A stretch of 64,000 nucleotides of DNA from Marinobacter sp. MDS2. Lineage in GTDB: Bacteria; Pseudomonadota; Gammaproteobacteria; Pseudomonadales; Oleiphilaceae. The DNA lies in the NCBI RefSeq assembly GCF_030718085.1, contig NZ_JAVAJF010000003.1, positions 1 to 64,000 on the forward strand, in the 5' to 3' direction. Numbering within the stretch: the stretch's first letter is position 1; each line of letters begins with the position of its first letter. The position numbers and the translations under genes were made by a program. Positions 1 to 7,431 of this stretch are shown one piece after another. Below the pieces are notes generated by a model. The model ran no database searches and had not been told where the DNA came from. It saw only the letters and a program-made list of their open reading frames with translations.

Positions 1-77
1 GAACTCAGAAGTGAAACAAGCCTGCGCCGATGGTAGTGTGGCACTTGCCCATGTGAGAGTAGGTCATCGTCAGACTC
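1..77 (+). rRNA. rrf: 5S ribosomal RNA, 3' part
   Basis: The first 77 bases match the 3' two thirds of a gammaproteobacterial 5S rRNA. Visible are the GAACTCAGAAGTGAAAC block, the CGCCGATGGTAGTG stretch and the closing GAGAGTAGGTCATCGTCA. The 5' part lies outside the window. A strong terminator follows directly, so this is the end of an rRNA operon transcribed rightward. The exact 3' end could be off by one or two bases. Confidence 0.93.
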
Positions 78-85
78 TTAATACC

Positions 86-119
86 AAAACCCCAGCTTCG
101 AAAGAGGCTGGGGTTTTTT
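86..119 (+). terminator. Rho-independent terminator of the rRNA operon
   Basis: An 11-bp perfect stem (AAAACCCCAGC at 86-96 with GCTGGGGTTTT at 107-117) has a short loop and ends in a run of six T (114-119). It sits 8 bp after the 5S rRNA and is a textbook intrinsic terminator. Confidence 0.95.
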
Positions 120-207
120 CATTTCTGAAACCAAAATATCGACCGACTCTTGCGCCAGCCCGGCAGTGGCTTGTACCAGTTCAATGGTTTTGACGGCAGG
201 ATAGGGC

Positions 208-299
208 TGAGGTCTCCTGCAGAGACGTCACCTTCACAGGACCTGTAGGGCCTATGAAGCAAGCGCACGAGGAAGGTTCGTGCCGTAAGGGGAGCCTCA
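208..299. repeat. Structured inverted-repeat region between 5S terminator and crbS
   Basis: Between the 5S terminator and the 3' end of the minus-strand kinase there is no gene. The stretch can fold with an outer stem TGAGG(T)CTCC (208-217) against GGAGCCTCA (291-299). It also holds a compact palindrome ACAGG-A-CCTGT (236-246) and a 6-bp hairpin GCACGA/TCGTGC (265-270, 278-283) with loop GGAAGGT. The string AAGCGCAC and the order of parts recall the 54-nt core element found at three other places in the window, but similarity is low. It could equally be the minus-strand transcription end of the kinase gene. Confidence 0.35.
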
Positions 300-319
300 A
301 TGACCCGTACATTTCCTTC

Positions 320-3300
320 TTATTTTGCTTGCTTCAGTAGCTTGTTGACCAACGCCCTTAATGCGGCAGGCTTAACGGGTTTATACAGAATCTGATAGGC
401 ACGGTTGATGGCGTCTTCGCGAACTTCAGGTGCCATATAGCCGGTAATCAAGATACCGGGTATGTGCTTTCCAAGCTCCGCTCGTACACTGTCCATCGCA
501 TCCAGGCCGTTTCGATTGTCATCGAGCTGGTAATCCGCGAGGATGATATCCGGCTTGTGCCCGTCCAGCTTTGTGAGAGCGGTTTCCAGGCTTTCTGAGG
601 CTGTCACATCGCATTTCCAGTTCCCGAGCAGGGCGACCATGCCTTGCAGAATTGCAGCATCGTTATCAATGCAGAGCACGTGTAGACCGCCCAGGCTTGC
701 AACTCGCCTGGAAACGGCTTGGCCTCGGCTTGACTCCGCGCGGGGTTTTTCCGCTGCAGTGAGAGGTACCGTGATGCCGAAAACACTGCCTTTTCCTTGT
801 GTGGACAGAACCGTTACCGGGTGGTTAAGCATACCGCTGATGCGATCTACGATAGCGAGACCCAGCCCGAGCCCTTTTTTGTCCTGGCCATGTTGGAAAC
901 GACGGAATTCCTCGAAAATGTGGGTTAACTGTTCTTCTGACATGCCGGGACCGGTGTCCCAGATCTCGATCCTCAGATACCCTTTCAAGCGGCGACAGCC
1001 CATCAGGATGCGGCCACTGTCGCAATACCTGATCGCGTTGGAGAGAAAATTCTGCACTGCGCGTCTGAGTAGCTTGGCATCAGACCGGACCCAAGCGGAG
1101 CTCGGCACTACGTGGAGCTCCAGTCCCTGATCTTTTGCAATGGCCGAGAACTCGGTGGCAAGGTGGCTGAGCAGGTCATTCACCGGAAACACGGTAATGT
1201 CCGGTTCGAGTGCACCGGCATCCAGTTTCGATATATCCAGCAAAGTGCTGATGATCTCTTCGGCAGCTCCCAGGGAGCTGTCAATATGCTGAATCAGCTC
1301 AGAGGTTTCGTGGTCTACGGATTTTCCCGACAGGGCCGAGGTAAACAGGCGGGCAGCGTTCAACGGCTGTAACAGGTCGTGGCTGGCCGCAGCCAGAAAC
1401 CGGGTCTTACTCTGGTTGGCCTGCTCTGCAACGGACTTGGCTTTGAGCATTTGCTCATTGATAACCTGAAGCTCCTGTGTGCGTTCGCGCACCCGTTGCT
1501 CAAGATAGATATTGGTCTCCTTGAGCGCCTGTTCGGTACGCCGCATCGGCGTGATGTCCTGAAAGGTAGTGACATAGCCCCCGCCGGGTATCGGGCTGCC
1601 ATCAATACGCACGACCGTCCCGTCCGGTCGTTGGCGTTCGTACGACATAGGTTCGCCTGCACGCATGCTGGCGCAGCGGTCTTCAATGATTTCATCAATG
1701 CGACGGGCCGACAGGTTGGCGTTCATCAGGTTGTAACGCATCAGATCTTCAACCGGGCGCCCAACTCGAACATAACCTTTGGGGTAGCTGAACAACTCCT
1801 GGTAGCGTTGGTTCCATACCACCAGTTGTTGTTGATGATTGACCACCGAGACACCCAGACTGATGTTTTCTATGGCCGATTGCAGCAGTTCACGACTGAA
1901 GGTCATGGCCTGAGACGCTTCATCCACGATGCTCACAACGTCTTCGATCTGCATATCGCGACCGGTCAGGGTAGATTCAAGCACTACCCGTGCCGTGGAG
2001 GCACCAATCACCGAGGCCAGTTGCCGTTCAATGTATTTTCTCAGATGCGTAGAGGCTTCCCGATGCGGGTAGAGCCGGATCGCATTACGGCGCTCATAGT
2101 TGCGGAATACGCTTTCCGATCGCTCTTCTCCCATGAAGCGATCCGTTAATGCCTGCAGATCGGAAATCAGCACTTCGCCCTGCCAACCTTGATTGGTAGG
2201 GCTATCTTGCCGGGGGTCAAACTCCTGGAAGAACGCGGCAAGCTGAATCTTTTCCCGGATGCGTTGGCGGGTTAGTAGCGACAGCAATACATAAGTTGCG
2301 GTGTTCATCCCGAGGCTCCACAGAATACCGTGGGTCATTTGCTCCAGTTCAGAGCCGAACAGAGCCGTTGGTCGCGTCCAGTTCCAGCCAAACAGACCGT
2401 TATTGAGCAATCCGTCATCAACCCAGCCAGTGGAAACCAGGGCCGGTAGTAAAAGGGTGTAGCACCAAACGGTGAAGCCCAGGCCGAGCCCCCAGATTGC
2501 GCCTGTTGCGTTGCCTTGGCGCCATAGAATGCCACCGACCAGAGCCGGTCCGAATTGAGCGGCGGCGGCGAAAGACAGCAAGCCGAAAGCCGTCAGACTG
2601 TAATCCTGTCCTGCCATGCGATAGAAGGCGTAGGCGGTCAACAAGACGACGAAAATGGCTACGCGGCGAATGGTGAGTAGCAGGTAGCTCAAATCCGCCC
2701 GCCGGTTCATCCGGGGTCTGAAGAATTTCAGCAGGCCGGGCATGATGATTTCGTTGCTCACCATGGTGGAGATAGCAACTGAGCAGACAATGACCATGGC
2801 TGCTGCGGCAGAGCCACCGCCTAAAAACGCGAGTACCGCGAGCCATTGTTCTCCTGCCATGATCGGCAGTTGCAGGATCACAATATCGGGGTTGCTACCC
2901 AGACTGTCGGCATATAAAAGACCGGCAGCGGCAATCGGTATCACGAATGCGGTTGCGATGATCAAATATACCGGCATGGCCCAGCGGGCGACGTCGAAGT
3001 CCCGGTGATCTGCGTTTTCGACCACCATTACGTGAAACTGTCGCGGCAGGCAGATGATGGCCAGCATCGCGACCAGAGTTTGGGTGATGAAGGTCGGTGC
3101 ATCAAAACTCGCGGTGGTCAGGGTCCCGATCAAATCTGCGTCGGCGGCCTGCCGGAACAGGTCGCCGAATCCGTTAAATAAGCCGTAACCAACGAATAGA
3201 CCTACCGCGATGAAAGCCACCAGCTTTATGAGAGATTCGAACGCAATGGCTTGAATCATCCCGCGGTGATGCTCGGTGGATTCGAGATGCCGGGTTCCAA

Positions 3301-3832
3301 AGAGTACCGTGAACACGGCGAGGGTGAGAGTGATGTACCAAGCCGAATCATTCCAGGTTGTACCGAGTCCGGGCAGCGGGTGGCTGTTCTCTGACAGAAC
3401 ACTGAAACCAAGAGCGATGGCTTTAAGTTGAAGTGCAATGTAGGGCACGCTGCCGATCAGTGCGACCGCCGCAACCATGGCTGCCAATAATTGGGATTTG
3501 CCATACCGGGAGGCGATGAAATCCGCAATTGAGGTACTGTTGTTGCGTTTGCTGATATGGATGATGCGCCGAAGTAGCGGGGCGAAGAAGAGGAAAACCA
3601 GGAGCGGGCCGAGGTAGATCGACGCAAAGCCGAAACCTTCCTGAGTTGCCCGCCCGACGGCTCCGTAGAACGTCCATGAGGTGAAATAGACAGCCAGTGA
3701 AAGGCTGTAAATGTGGGTGCGGGCCAATCTATGTCGGTACAGCCCCGGATGCTTGTCACCTGCCCAGGCGATCAAGAACAGCAGTGAGATGTAGGTGATC
3801 GATATTAAGACAAGCAGCCAGGCACTAATCAT
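320..3832 (-). CDS. crbS: Symporter-domain hybrid sensor histidine kinase, CrbS type
   Basis: This is an inner-membrane hybrid kinase of 1170 aa. Residues 1-520 are a many-helix sodium/solute symporter-like domain. A PAS domain follows (about 651-770), then a short coiled coil, a HisKA/HATPase core and a receiver. The phosphorylated His is H818 (AASHDLLQPLNA), the N box is around N932, the glycine box GLGLGLAIV is near 987, and the receiver acceptor is D1100 (IILADYQ). In this family (CrbS of Vibrio and Pseudomonas) the kinase works with the response regulator CrbR to switch on acetyl-CoA synthetase. Here the linked genes are a small membrane protein and an acetate-type symporter on the same strand, which supports a role in acetate or short-acid sensing. 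No crbR or acs lies in the window. The symbol is by architecture and context. Confidence 0.82.
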   Translation of the reverse strand: MISAWLLVLISITYISLLFLIAWAGDKHPGLYRHRLARTHIYSLSLAVYFTSWTFYGAVGRATQEGFGFASIYLGPLLVFLFFAPLLRRIIHISKRNNSTSIADFIASRYGKSQLLAAMVAAVALIGSVPYIALQLKAIALGFSVLSENSHPLPGLGTTWNDSAWYITLTLAVFTVLFGTRHLESTEHHRGMIQAIAFESLIKLVAFIAVGLFVGYGLFNGFGDLFRQAADADLIGTLTTASFDAPTFITQTLVAMLAIICLPRQFHVMVVENADHRDFDVARWAMPVYLIIATAFVIPIAAAGLLYADSLGSNPDIVILQLPIMAGEQWLAVLAFLGGGSAAAAMVIVCSVAISTMVSNEIIMPGLLKFFRPRMNRRADLSYLLLTIRRVAIFVVLLTAYAFYRMAGQDYSLTAFGLLSFAAAAQFGPALVGGILWRQGNATGAIWGLGLGFTVWCYTLLLPALVSTGWVDDGLLNNGLFGWNWTRPTALFGSELEQMTHGILWSLGMNTATYVLLSLLTRQRIREKIQLAAFFQEFDPRQDSPTNQGWQGEVLISDLQALTDRFMGEERSESVFRNYERRNAIRLYPHREASTHLRKYIERQLASVIGASTARVVLESTLTGRDMQIEDVVSIVDEASQAMTFSRELLQSAIENISLGVSVVNHQQQLVVWNQRYQELFSYPKGYVRVGRPVEDLMRYNLMNANLSARRIDEIIEDRCASMRAGEPMSYERQRPDGTVVRIDGSPIPGGGYVTTFQDITPMRRTEQALKETNIYLEQRVRERTQELQVINEQMLKAKSVAEQANQSKTRFLAAASHDLLQPLNAARLFTSALSGKSVDHETSELIQHIDSSLGAAEEIISTLLDISKLDAGALEPDITVFPVNDLLSHLATEFSAIAKDQGLELHVVPSSAWVRSDAKLLRRAVQNFLSNAIRYCDSGRILMGCRRLKGYLRIEIWDTGPGMSEEQLTHIFEEFRRFQHGQDKKGLGLGLAIVDRISGMLNHPVTVLSTQGKGSVFGITVPLTAAEKPRAESSRGQAVSRRVASLGGLHVLCIDNDAAILQGMVALLGNWKCDVTASESLETALTKLDGHKPDIILADYQLDDNRNGLDAMDSVRAELGKHIPGILITGYMAPEVREDAINRAYQILYKPVKPAALRALVNKLLKQAK

Positions 3833-3858
3833 GTATTGCGGTTATCCAGTCAGGTCTA

Positions 3859-4365
3859 TCAGGCGCCACACACAGTGTTAAGCAGTGGATCGTTGTTATT
3901 GAGCCGTTTCAGGTTGTCTACCCGAGGGCTTCCGTTGCTAGCTAGGGGGACTAATTCTTGAGTTTGGCAGTTGATCAGATGTACGCGGTGGGAAACGGCA
4001 TCCGTCACCGTTTGTTCAAACCGGTACAAGGTAAAACGAACAATCTCGGTGTTCTGAGTGTCCCGGGCGATGCTTTCAACATCTACGGCCGAAAATGCGG
4101 TGACGTAAGGAAATACAAACGTCCACGGGCGGAAGAATTGCTGTTCACGTTCCGTATCGACCACCACGGCTTCTTCGGGCAACAGCGTTTGTTTGTGGTC
4201 GTACCACGTGTATTCGCCATACACCAGATAGCTCAGCATACCGAGCCCGGCAAAGACCGGAATAATCCATCTGGGCGCCTTCTTCGCCGTGATAGCACGG
4301 ATGCCCATTGCGATGCCTGCAGCTCCGAGCCCGCAGAAAATCGTGGCCACAAAATTCCAGAACAT
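3859..4365 (-). CDS. Small membrane-anchored protein of unknown function
   Basis: A 168-aa protein that I do not recognise. The N-terminus has two hydrophobic helices (about 5-22 and 33-50) with a short basic stretch between them (ITAKKAPRW). The rest is a soluble domain, likely periplasmic, containing two Cys (in INCQTQ and the C-terminal TVCGA). It lies 26 bp upstream of the crbS-like kinase on the same strand, and a hairpin separates it from the symporter gene upstream. A TAAGGAT ribosome site precedes the ATG. The position suggests co-transcription with the kinase, so an accessory role in its sensing is possible but unproven. Confidence 0.7.
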   Translation of the reverse strand: MFWNFVATIFCGLGAAGIAMGIRAITAKKAPRWIIPVFAGLGMLSYLVYGEYTWYDHKQTLLPEEAVVVDTEREQQFFRPWTFVFPYVTAFSAVDVESIARDTQNTEIVRFTLYRFEQTVTDAVSHRVHLINCQTQELVPLASNGSPRVDNLKRLNNNDPLLNTVCGA

Positions 4366-4385
4366 AAAGCGGTATCCTTAATAAA

Positions 4386-4416
4386 GAACGGGCTTCCTCA
4401 CTGAGGAAGCCCGTTC
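4386..4416 (-). terminator. Hairpin after the symporter gene
   Basis: Two 15-nt arms, GAACGGGCTTCCTCA (4386-4400) and TGAGGAAGCCCGTTC (4402-4416), are perfect reverse complements around one base. On the minus strand the stem follows the symporter stop by about 46 bp and runs into TTTAT. The T tract is short, so it may attenuate rather than stop read-through into the small membrane protein and kinase genes. Confidence 0.7.
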
Positions 4417-4462
4417 GGTATCAACCCGTCATTGTAGGTGACAAATCAGGTCGTCATGAAGT

Positions 4463-6232
4463 TCAGTGATCGTGAGCTGTGCCGGCACCGCGAGGGTAAC
4501 GGACGCTTTCGACCAATTCCTGAATTTCTACCGGCGGTTCAGCCGTCACTTTCGATACTCCGAAGGCTACCGCAAAGTTGACGATGGCACCAATTGCACC
4601 AATAGACAGCGGGGAAATACCCAACACCCAGTTTTCAGGGGTGTCTGCCAAGGTGTTGGTTCCCGGAATGAACAGCCAGCCTTTGTAGGTGAAGATATAC
4701 ACCAGTGTGAAGGTCAGACCTGCCAGCATGCCGGAGATTGCGCCTACGTTGTTTACTCGCTTGGAGAAGATGCCCATCATCAACGCGGGGAACAGGGAGG
4801 CTCCTGCTATACCGAAGGCCAATGCGACCACTTGAGCTGCGAAGCCCGGTGGGTTTGCGCCTAGCCATGTGGCTACCACGATCGCGACAGCCATCGAAAT
4901 TCGGGCCGCGAGCAATTCGCCTTTATCGCTGATGTTGGGATTGAGTCGGCCTTTGATCAAGTCGTGACTCACTGCCGAGGATATGGCCAGCAAGAGGCCG
5001 GCGGCTGTAGACAGTGCGGCTGCCAAACCACCCGCTGCAATCAGGCCAATAACCCATCCCGGCAGGTTGGCAATTTCAGGGTTAGCCAATACCAGGATGT
5101 CGTTGTTAACGACCATTTCGTTGCCTGCCCAGCCGCGCTCGGAAGCGGTAGCGGCGAAGTCAGCGTTTTTGTCGTTATACAGCTGGATCCGGCCATCGTT
5201 GTTTTTGTCTTCATATTTAATCAGACCGGTTTCTTCCCAGGTGGCAATCCAGCCCGGACGCTGATCGTATTCAATCGGCTGGGCCTGAGTGCCTTCAGGG
5301 TAGATGGTGGTCATCAGGTTCAAGCGGGCCATGGAAGCCACGGCTGGCGCAGTCAGGTACAGCAGGGCGATGAAAACCAGTGCCCAGCCGCCAGACCAGC
5401 GCGCATCGGACACTTTTGGCACCGTGAAGAAGCGGATGATGACGTGCGGCAGACCGGCGGTACCGATCATCAGTGACAAGGTGAAGAGCACCATGTTCAA
5501 TTTGTTATCGACATCCGCAGTGTACTGATTGAACCCGAGGTCGGTGATTACCTGGTTCAGCTTGGTCAGCAACGGTAAGCCGGATTCGGTGTGCGTTGAG
5601 AACATGCCGAGACCCGGAATTGGGTTGCCGGTCAGGTGCAGAGAAATGAACACCGCTGGAATCGTGTAAGCCACGATGAGTACGCAGTACTGGGCAACCT
5701 GAGTGTAGGTGATGCCTTTCATGCCGCCCATTACAGCGTAGATGAAGACAACAATCGCGGCGATGATCAAGCCGTTGGTAGAGTCAACTTCCAGGAAGCG
5801 TGAGAAGGCAACGCCAGCACCCGCCATCTGGCCGATAACGTAGGTCACCGACGCAACGATCAGACAAATAACCGCGACCAGTCGCGCGTTTGAGCTGTAG
5901 TAGCGGTCACCGATGAATTCCGGAACCGTGAACTTGCCGAACTTACGCAAGTACGGCGCGAGCAGCATCGCCAGCAACACGTAACCGCCGGTCCAGCCCA
6001 TCAGGAACGTAGAGTTGGCGTAACCGCCTGCTGCAATCAGGCCGGCCATGGAAATGAAGGAGGCCGCGGACATCCAGTCGGCGCCAATTGCCATGCCGTT
6101 GGTCACAGGATGAACGCCGCCACCGGCTACATAGAAGTCACTGGTACTGCCGGCCTTTGCCCAAACGGCGATGCCGATGTACAGGAGGAAGGAGCCCCCA
6201 ACGAATAGCAAGTTAATTGCAAATTGACTCAT
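4463..6232 (-). CDS. Sodium/solute symporter large subunit, acetate-permease-like
   Basis: A 589-aa inner-membrane protein of the sodium:solute symporter family, in the branch that pairs with a DUF4212 small subunit (VC_2705 type) and is related to ActP. About a dozen hydrophobic helices are visible. Family features include GADWMSAASFISMAG near residue 50 and GGLAAALSTAAGLLLA near 401. Residues 310-385 form a large polar insert between helices. It contains an EF-hand-like loop (DKNNDGRIQLYND, 342-354) followed by another Asp-rich turn. The small subunit gene ends 6 bp upstream, and the kinase genes lie downstream. The likely substrate is acetate or a similar monocarboxylate; this is inferred from relatives and from the CrbS neighbour. 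Confidence 0.88.
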   Translation of the reverse strand: MSQFAINLLFVGGSFLLYIGIAVWAKAGSTSDFYVAGGGVHPVTNGMAIGADWMSAASFISMAGLIAAGGYANSTFLMGWTGGYVLLAMLLAPYLRKFGKFTVPEFIGDRYYSSNARLVAVICLIVASVTYVIGQMAGAGVAFSRFLEVDSTNGLIIAAIVVFIYAVMGGMKGITYTQVAQYCVLIVAYTIPAVFISLHLTGNPIPGLGMFSTHTESGLPLLTKLNQVITDLGFNQYTADVDNKLNMVLFTLSLMIGTAGLPHVIIRFFTVPKVSDARWSGGWALVFIALLYLTAPAVASMARLNLMTTIYPEGTQAQPIEYDQRPGWIATWEETGLIKYEDKNNDGRIQLYNDKNADFAATASERGWAGNEMVVNNDILVLANPEIANLPGWVIGLIAAGGLAAALSTAAGLLLAISSAVSHDLIKGRLNPNISDKGELLAARISMAVAIVVATWLGANPPGFAAQVVALAFGIAGASLFPALMMGIFSKRVNNVGAISGMLAGLTFTLVYIFTYKGWLFIPGTNTLADTPENWVLGISPLSIGAIGAIVNFAVAFGVSKVTAEPPVEIQELVESVRYPRGAGTAHDH

Positions 6233-6238
6233 GGGTGA

Positions 6239-6502
6239 TTACTCCTCGTGCACGCCAAATTTCTCATCGATTTTGTTCATACGCCAGGCGTAGAAGAAAA
6301 TCAGAATGATGAAGGTGATGATGGAACCTTGCTGGGCGAACCAAAAGCCTAGGTCGGTACCACCTACTTCAATGCCGGCAAGCATCGGGCGTAGGAGAAT
6401 TGCAGCGCCGTATGAGACCAGAGCCCAAACGATCAGGCTTCCGAAGATCAGGCGAAGATTGGATTTCCAGTAGTTTTCAGCGTCGTAGCTATGTCCTGAC
6501 AT
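6239..6502 (-). CDS. DUF4212 symporter small subunit
   Basis: An 87-aa membrane protein with two predicted helices (about 18-38 and 51-70) and the family's typical start (YWKSNLRL) and charged end (AWRMNKIDEKFGV). DUF4212 proteins are the putative small subunits of VC_2705-type sodium/solute symporters. The gene sits directly upstream of the large subunit on the minus strand with a 6-bp gap, so the two are surely co-translated. A GGGAGTG ribosome site precedes the ATG. The promoter must lie in the 210-bp gap 6503-6712. Confidence 0.92.
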   Translation of the reverse strand: MSGHSYDAENYWKSNLRLIFGSLIVWALVSYGAAILLRPMLAGIEVGGTDLGFWFAQQGSIITFIILIFFYAWRMNKIDEKFGVHEE

Positions 6503-6662
6503 ACACTCACTCCCATATTGTTGTTGTAAAGCTCGGCTGGCGATCTTTTTGGGTAATGCGGTTAGAGAATTTATTGTTCATAGTGTTGTTCTCTGACTTG
6601 TTGTCTTTATCGACTCTACTCGTCAATGACATTATGGATATTGGCAAATGGTCTTATTAATT

Positions 6663-6676
6663 CGGCTGCAAAGCCG
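6663..6676 (-). terminator. Short hairpin downstream of the exonuclease gene
   Basis: CGGCT-GCAA-AGCCG is a 5-bp stem with a tetraloop. On the minus strand it lies about 36 bp past the exonuclease stop and is followed by AATTAATAAG, not a clean T run. It is only a weak terminator candidate. Confidence 0.3.
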
Positions 6677-6712
6677 CGCTGATACACGCTTTTTTGGAGG
6701 CGGTCGAAGAAA

Positions 6713-7417
6713 CTAAAATCGCTTCATTTTCTGTAAACGTCGTTGATAACGTAGCTTTTGAGACAGATCTTTTAGGGTTTTTACGTTCGCCTTCTTGGCC
6801 GAGTTAAGGGCGATCAAGGTCAGTTCCGCGGTTACCATCGCGTCGGCTGCAGCGTGATGCCGTTCACTTACTTCCAGTCCAAAAAAGTCGGACCAATGAT
6901 CCAGCCCACGGCCTTTAGGGTCTGCTTTCGGAAAAAAAGCAGGCAATAGTTCTGCAACGTCCATCCATACGTGGGAGAGGGAGTAACCGAGTTGAGCCTT
7001 CAGGGTTCGTTCAAGGAAGCGCTTATCAAATGCGGCGTGATAGGCAAGGATGGGGTCGCCGTTCATCCACTCCAAGAGGCGCAGTAAAGCTTCTTTCGTT
7101 TCCTGGCCCTGCGTCAGGGCTTCGGGACCAATGCCGTGAATCAGTACTGTTTCACGAATGTCCAATTCGGGGCGCCGCAGAATCAGGTCGAACTGGTCGT
7201 CCAGATGTATCGCGCCTTTTTCGATAGCCACCGCTCCGATGGCGATAACTTCATCCTTGGCGGTGTTCAGGCCGGTGGTTTCGAGATCCAAGACGATCAG
7301 GCGAGAATTGAAAAGATTCTGCTCACCTGCCGATTTAGGAGTCGGCAGGTTGTCCGTATCTATGCGCGTTCTGGCGTGACGGTTAGCATTAATCCATTGT
7401 TTAAGGGTTGAAAGCAT
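6713..7417 (-). CDS. DnaQ-like 3'-5' exonuclease
   Basis: A 234-aa protein with an exonuclease domain of the DnaQ/DEDDh superfamily. The ExoI motif is IVLDLETTGLN (the DxE pair), and the ExoIII motif is HAAADAMVTAE with the catalytic His and Asp. The reading frame stays open further upstream into the preceding gene, but the ATG at 7417 (MLSTLKQW) lies just 14 bp after the DUF294 gene stop, so I place the start there. It lacks the rest of the polymerase III epsilon features and is one of the stand-alone exonucleases seen next to cNMP/CBS/DUF294 genes. Its substrate (DNA or RNA ends) is not shown by the sequence. Confidence 0.85.
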   Translation of the reverse strand: MLSTLKQWINANRHARTRIDTDNLPTPKSAGEQNLFNSRLIVLDLETTGLNTAKDEVIAIGAVAIEKGAIHLDDQFDLILRRPELDIRETVLIHGIGPEALTQGQETKEALLRLLEWMNGDPILAYHAAFDKRFLERTLKAQLGYSLSHVWMDVAELLPAFFPKADPKGRGLDHWSDFFGLEVSERHHAAADAMVTAELTLIALNSAKKANVKTLKDLSQKLRYQRRLQKMKRF

Positions 7418-7431
7418 GATGGTGCCAAGGC

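Noticed and set aside
11..193. 60-codon open frame at the left edge
   Set aside because: It lies in the 5S rRNA and its terminator and is not coding.
6503..6712. Sigma-54 promoter ahead of the DUF4212/symporter operon
   Set aside because: The TTTGCA near 6665-6675 lacks a properly spaced TGGC partner, and those bases are better explained by a small hairpin.
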